From Planctomycetota bacterium (GTDB taxonomy: Bacteria; Planctomycetota; Phycisphaerae; WQYP01), in contig JAJZCU010000081.1 of the NCBI GenBank assembly GCA_021828935.1, positions 1-8,000 of the forward strand: 8,000 bases of DNA, given 5' to 3'. The position numbers were made by a program, and so were the translations under genes. Shown one piece after another: positions 5,391 through 8,000 of this stretch (position 1 is its first letter; each line of letters opens with the position of its first letter). The notes under the pieces were generated by a model. It was not told the origin of the DNA. It made no database searches and was given only the letters and a program-made list of their open reading frames with translations.

Positions 5391-5825
5391 CTAGCAATCC
5401 TTCTCACGCCGCTTTTGTCCCATAATCTGAAACCGGTGATTCACCGCGGAAAAACCCATGGTCGCCGCAATGCGGTCGCGCAACGCGATCACCTGCTCGT
5501 TGGAAAATGGGATGATCTGCCCCGTGTCCATATCCAATAAATGATCCCGGCTGTCCTGTCCGCCCACGTAATCGTAATGCGCCTGCTTGCTGGCCCCGAA
5601 GAAAATCTGTTTTAATAATCCCGCTTCCAGCAGATGTTTTAGCGTGCGGTATACGGTGGCCTTGCTCACTTGGCGCTCCTGCTGCCGCAGGTTTAACAGC
5701 AGTTCCTCAGCCTCAAAGGGGCGCCCGAAACGCTGTGCCGCCCGCAGGATAAGCGCGCGTTCCTTGGTGTATTTCAGGCGCTTCTCTCGCAAAAATGCGT
5801 GAAACACCTGTTCGGCCGAATCCAT
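5391..5825 (-). CDS. Fur-family metalloregulator, atypical metal sites
   Basis: A 144-residue DNA-binding repressor of the Fur/Zur/PerR family. The N-terminal winged helix is well conserved: 'LKYTKERALILRAAQRFGRPFEAEELL', then the recognition region 'QVSKATVYRTLKHLLEAGLL'. The C-terminal dimerisation domain is divergent. The usual HHDHLICxxCG motif reads 'DSRDHLLDMDTGQ', keeping one His (95) but losing both cysteines; the following EF is PF; the C-terminal CxxC is absent (one Cys, the last residue). Candidate metal ligands left are His83, Asp85, His95 and His130. Structural zinc is therefore probably absent, as in Fur proteins of some Alphaproteobacteria. The effector (iron, manganese, zinc or peroxide) cannot be told. 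The ATG at 5825 is the only suitable start, since an in-frame TGA lies ten codons upstream. It is divergent from the moaB/mog-type gene. Confidence 0.88.
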   Translation of the reverse strand: MDSAEQVFHAFLREKRLKYTKERALILRAAQRFGRPFEAEELLLNLRQQERQVSKATVYRTLKHLLEAGLLKQIFFGASKQAHYDYVGGQDSRDHLLDMDTGQIIPFSNEQVIALRDRIAATMGFSAVNHRFQIMGQKRREKDC

Positions 5826-5831
5826 GGGCGT

Positions 5832-5837
5832 ATTATA
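5832..5837 (-). promoter_or_regulatory. Consensus -10 box (TATAAT) abutting the fur start codon
   Basis: Read leftward, a perfect TATAAT (5837-5832) is followed by six bases (ACGCCC) and then the fur ATG. Transcription would start at or beside the A of the ATG, predicting a leaderless mRNA; consistently, no Shine-Dalgarno is present. The -35 is poor (TTGTGT at 5863-5858, 20-base spacer). Confidence 0.6.
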
Positions 5838-5908
5838 CGGGTCGGCCGCGCCAATTCACACAAATCGCGGATTGATTGCGGGCGGGGCAAATCCCGGGCC
5901 AAGGCCGG

Positions 5909-5920
5909 GGCCATATGGCC
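5909..5920. promoter_or_regulatory. 12-base palindrome between fur and the moaB/mog-type gene
   Basis: GGCCATATGGCC is a perfect palindrome midway in the 163-base divergent spacer, followed closely by CCGGC-TT-GCCGG. It could be an operator for a dimeric regulator of either gene, but it does not resemble an AT-rich Fur box, and GC-rich palindromes also arise by chance. Confidence 0.25.
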
Positions 5921-5988
5921 GCCGGCTTGCCGGTGGTCGCGGCGACAACGCCCTTGCGGTGCACGCCTATTAAGAAAGGTAATTTCGC

Positions 5989-6507
5989 ATGACCTATGCA
6001 TCCCACCAACAACAGGCCGGCCACCGCCCGGTGCCTTGCGCCATTATCACCGCCAGCGACACCCGCACGGCCGAAACAGACGCCAGCGGCAGACTGCTGC
6101 GCGAGTTGCTTACCGCCGCGGGACACGCCATCGCCAGCCATGAAATACTTCCTGATGATCCGGCCAGAATTTCCGCCGCATGTCAATCCCTGGCCACCGC
6201 GGGCGCGGTCCAAGCCATTCTTATTAACGGAGGCACCGGCGTTGCGCGCCGTGACGGCACATTTGAAGCCGTTGCCGGCCTGCTCACGCGCACGCTGCCG
6301 GGCTTCGGCGAGCTGTTCCGCATGCTTTCCTGGAAACAAGTGAAATCCGGCGCCATGCTGTCCCGCGCCATCGCCGGCATCATTGACGCTCCCGCCGGCC
6401 CCGTGCTGCTGTTCTCCATGCCCGGCTCTCCCAATGCCGTGGAAACCGCGGCCAAAGAATTAATTATTCCAGAATTAAGCCACCTGGCGTGGGAGTTAAG
6501 GAAATGA
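5989..6507 (+). CDS. Molybdenum cofactor biosynthesis protein, MoaB/Mog type
   Basis: Member of the MoCF-binding fold that binds molybdopterin; Mog-type enzymes adenylylate it before molybdenum insertion, and MoaB proteins do this or are paralogues. The 172-residue product has 'CAIITASDTRT' (about 17-27), 'EILPDDP' (52-58), and the family signature 'INGGTGVARRDGTFEAV' with GGTG (81-84) and conserved Asp89. It also has 'LPGFGELFRMLSW', 'SGAMLSRAIAGI' and 'FSMPGSPNAVETA' (142-154), so the domain is complete. 'PGFGELFR' with 'GAMLSRA' favours MoaB over MoeA, which would be far longer. ATG at 5989 follows AAAGG at good spacing. The N-terminal extension of about 15 residues is poorly conserved. 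No other moa, moe or mob genes are in view. The exact subtype is not resolved. Confidence 0.92.
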   Translation: MTYASHQQQAGHRPVPCAIITASDTRTAETDASGRLLRELLTAAGHAIASHEILPDDPARISAACQSLATAGAVQAILINGGTGVARRDGTFEAVAGLLTRTLPGFGELFRMLSWKQVKSGAMLSRAIAGIIDAPAGPVLLFSMPGSPNAVETAAKELIIPELSHLAWELRK

Positions 6508-6522
6508 CGGGCCAACGCATCG

Positions 6523-6564
6523 ATCATTGATCATTGATCATTGCTCATTGCTCATTGATCATTG
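6523..6564. repeat. Heptanucleotide tandem repeat (A/C)TCATTG x6
   Basis: Six uninterrupted 7-base units run from 6523 to 6564: three ATCATTG, two CTCATTG, one ATCATTG, with a partial unit before. It lies wholly in the 61-base gap between the convergent moaB/mog-type gene and the HlyD-type gene, where no hairpin terminator is otherwise obvious. Such microsatellites can vary in copy number by slippage, but here it does not touch a reading frame. Confidence 0.9.
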
Positions 6565-6568
6565 TTAA

Positions 6569-8000
6569 TCACCACCACAATTTCATGCGTATCCAATTGA
6601 TCAGTGAATGCGTCCATATCCAAGCATACAGTCGCCGGCCGACCTTCACATGGGCCACGCCTTCCATGCCGGGGCGCATCCAGCGAGCCACACGGGCCAG
6701 TTGCACGCGCACCTTAAATACGTTGTGTCCATGCACCACATGGGCCACAGGGTCGACCCGGAGAACCTTAAACGGTACGCGCCGCGAGGGATACGATGCC
6801 GTTGATAACAAACCGGTTTGTCCCACCCGCACATCGCCCACGGAATCCTGCGAGACGGAAATTTCCGCCCGCAACTGATGCAGCGGCGCCACGGCAAACA
6901 GCAGTTGCCCGGTTTTCACCCGCGCGCCAATGCGTTTGCGCAAATCGCCGGAAATAACCACGCCGGCCATGGGCGACGTTATCGTGCCCAAAGCAATTTG
7001 TCGCCGCAGTAAATTCACCCGGGCTTCCACTTGCCGGGCTTTGGCCAGGGCAATTTGTTGGTCGGCAATTTTGCCGTCGCGCTGGGCAATGTCCGCCTGC
7101 TTTTGATAACCGCGGCGTTGCGCCTGCGCGCTGGCGAGTTTATCCCGTAGACCGGCGGTGTTGAGCACCGCCAGCACGGTGCCGTTCGACTTTTCCTGCT
7201 TAATAAATTTAAGGCTGTGCAACAGCGGATCATGCGTGTCAGCCTTCACGCGCTGCCCCACATGCACGTTGACGGCCTGCAGATAGCCCGTGAACGGCGC
7301 CACGATTTCTTGCTTTTGCCGCGGCTGCAGCACAAACGTGCCATCAACGTTGTAGGTTCCACGGGCCAAGCACAGGAAAATAATGGCGGCGGTGGCGGCA
7401 ATGCCGATGATTTTGGCCCACGTGTACTTGGGCCCAACCAGGGCCGCGAAAAATTTACGCGTGCCGGTCATCGCCTTGGCGCCAAACCATCGGTCGTGTT
7501 CGTAGAGTTCCACCAGCCGGGCGGTGCATAGGTCCAGCGTGAGCCGCAGCGTTTCAATTTCTTCCAGGGTGAATCTTTGTTCCAACGTGCGTTCAATGGT
7601 CAGCACGGCAATGGCATCGCCATTTCGCCGCAGCGGCAGACTGCAGATGGTAAACGGCCCATTTTGCGTGGAAAGCGTATCCGCCGCACGGCTGACATAC
7701 GTGGCCTCCGCGCCCGCCGGGTACACCACCTCCAGGTCTTGATCCAGGCACTCTTCCATGGCGCCTTCCAGGTTTTGGACCAATTGCATTTTTCTGCTAA
7801 ATTTTTCCGTGTGGCTCATCGCCACCACCCGCACATAGCGCCCCTTTAAGAAGCCCAGGGCCACGCGTTGCGCCGTCCAGCGCGAAGCAATCTGGTTGCA
7901 CAGCGCCATCGCCGCGCCCTTAAAACGCGTGGCCTCATTCATGCCGGCCAGCGTTTCCATGGCCAGACGCAAGCGGTCCAAATCTTCCTGCCGCCGCCGC
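6569..8000 (-). CDS. GAF domain / HlyD-type membrane-fusion (efflux adaptor) protein, 5' end missing
   Basis: At least 477 codons; the frame is open through the right edge, so the N-terminus is outside the window. A TTG at 7981 could be read as a start, but there is no supporting ribosome site and open coding sequence precedes it. Numbering from that TTG: a GAF-like domain at about 15-160 ('ALCNQIASRW', 'SLPLRRNGDAIAVLTIER'), then one membrane segment at 187-206 ('TWAKIIGIAATAAIIFLCLA'). Next come the first lipoyl-like half ('IVAPFTGYLQAVNVHVGQRV', 224-245), an Arg/Gln/Ala-rich coiled coil (about 279-330), the second lipoyl-like half ('TSPMAGVVISGDL', 335-347) and beta-barrel/membrane-proximal segments to about 450. 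The end is Trp-rich ('LINWIRMKLWW'). The layout suggests a cytoplasmic GAF sensor joined to a periplasmic adaptor for an exporter. Partner transporter genes are not in view. The substrate is unknown. Confidence 0.85.
   Translation of the reverse strand, partial: RRRQEDLDRLRLAMETLAGMNEATRFKGAAMALCNQIASRWTAQRVALGFLKGRYVRVVAMSHTEKFSRKMQLVQNLEGAMEECLDQDLEVVYPAGAEATYVSRAADTLSTQNGPFTICSLPLRRNGDAIAVLTIERTLEQRFTLEEIETLRLTLDLCTARLVELYEHDRWFGAKAMTGTRKFFAALVGPKYTWAKIIGIAATAAIIFLCLARGTYNVDGTFVLQPRQKQEIVAPFTGYLQAVNVHVGQRVKADTHDPLLHSLKFIKQEKSNGTVLAVLNTAGLRDKLASAQAQRRGYQKQADIAQRDGKIADQQIALAKARQVEARVNLLRRQIALGTITSPMAGVVISGDLRKRIGARVKTGQLLFAVAPLHQLRAEISVSQDSVGDVRVGQTGLLSTASYPSRRVPFKVLRVDPVAHVVHGHNVFKVRVQLARVARWMRPGMEGVAHVKVGRRLYAWIWTHSLINWIRMKLWW

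Noticed and set aside
4764..5394. Overlapping rightward frames (4764-5120, 4882-5394)
   Set aside because: Arg/Pro/Ser-rich translations without motifs, no ribosome site, and the second overlaps the better-supported small ORF in another frame.
5833..6339. 168-codon leftward ORF opposite the moaB/mog-type gene
   Set aside because: Antisense to a clear MoaB/Mog domain and covering the fur promoter; shadow.
6523..6564. CRISPR-like array
   Set aside because: Units are seven bases with no spacers; it is a simple tandem repeat.

Overview
The window looks like chromosomal housekeeping DNA from a moderately GC-rich bacterium. The gene content is translation, tRNA modification, haem, molybdenum cofactor, metal regulation and envelope transport. 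I see no plasmid, phage, transposase, CRISPR or defence genes. The arginine-rich L35 tail and the GAF-plus-HlyD membrane-fusion protein bring the Planctomycetota/Verrucomicrobiota (PVC) group to mind, but nothing here fixes the phylum.

Layout. Bases 1-1213 hold a leftward ribosomal cluster, rpmI (L35) - rplT (L20) - pheS (Phe-tRNA synthetase alpha, 5' part only). A sigma70-like promoter and a structured leader precede it; infC, the usual first gene, is absent. The first 55 bases are an exact inverted copy of bases 382-436 inside pheS. They do not continue the PheS protein and are most likely a contig-end chimera. Bases 1492-1854 hold a rightward queD (queuosine pathway), then a weak terminator. 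Bases 1915-3381 carry, leftward, hemB (porphobilinogen synthase) and a small unassigned protein. hemB and a rightward orphan PAS histidine kinase (3537-4676) share a compact divergent promoter region. About 500 bases after the kinase have no convincing gene. They hold a short repeat pair and hairpins and lead into a 29-codon ORF with a strong ribosome-binding site (5246-5335). A leftward Fur-family regulator (5391-5825) has a consensus -10 box so close to its ATG that the mRNA is probably leaderless. A rightward moaB/mog-type gene (5989-6507) follows. A heptanucleotide tandem repeat separates it from a convergent GAF/transmembrane/HlyD adaptor gene that runs off the right edge.

Functionally the genes are mostly independent short transcription units in alternating directions. 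The only clear operon is rpmI-rplT-pheS. I found no coherent new system. The points most worth following up are the leader upstream of rpmI, the leaderless atypical Fur, the tiny membrane-type ORF with its leader hairpin, the GAF-HlyD fusion, and the artefactual left end.
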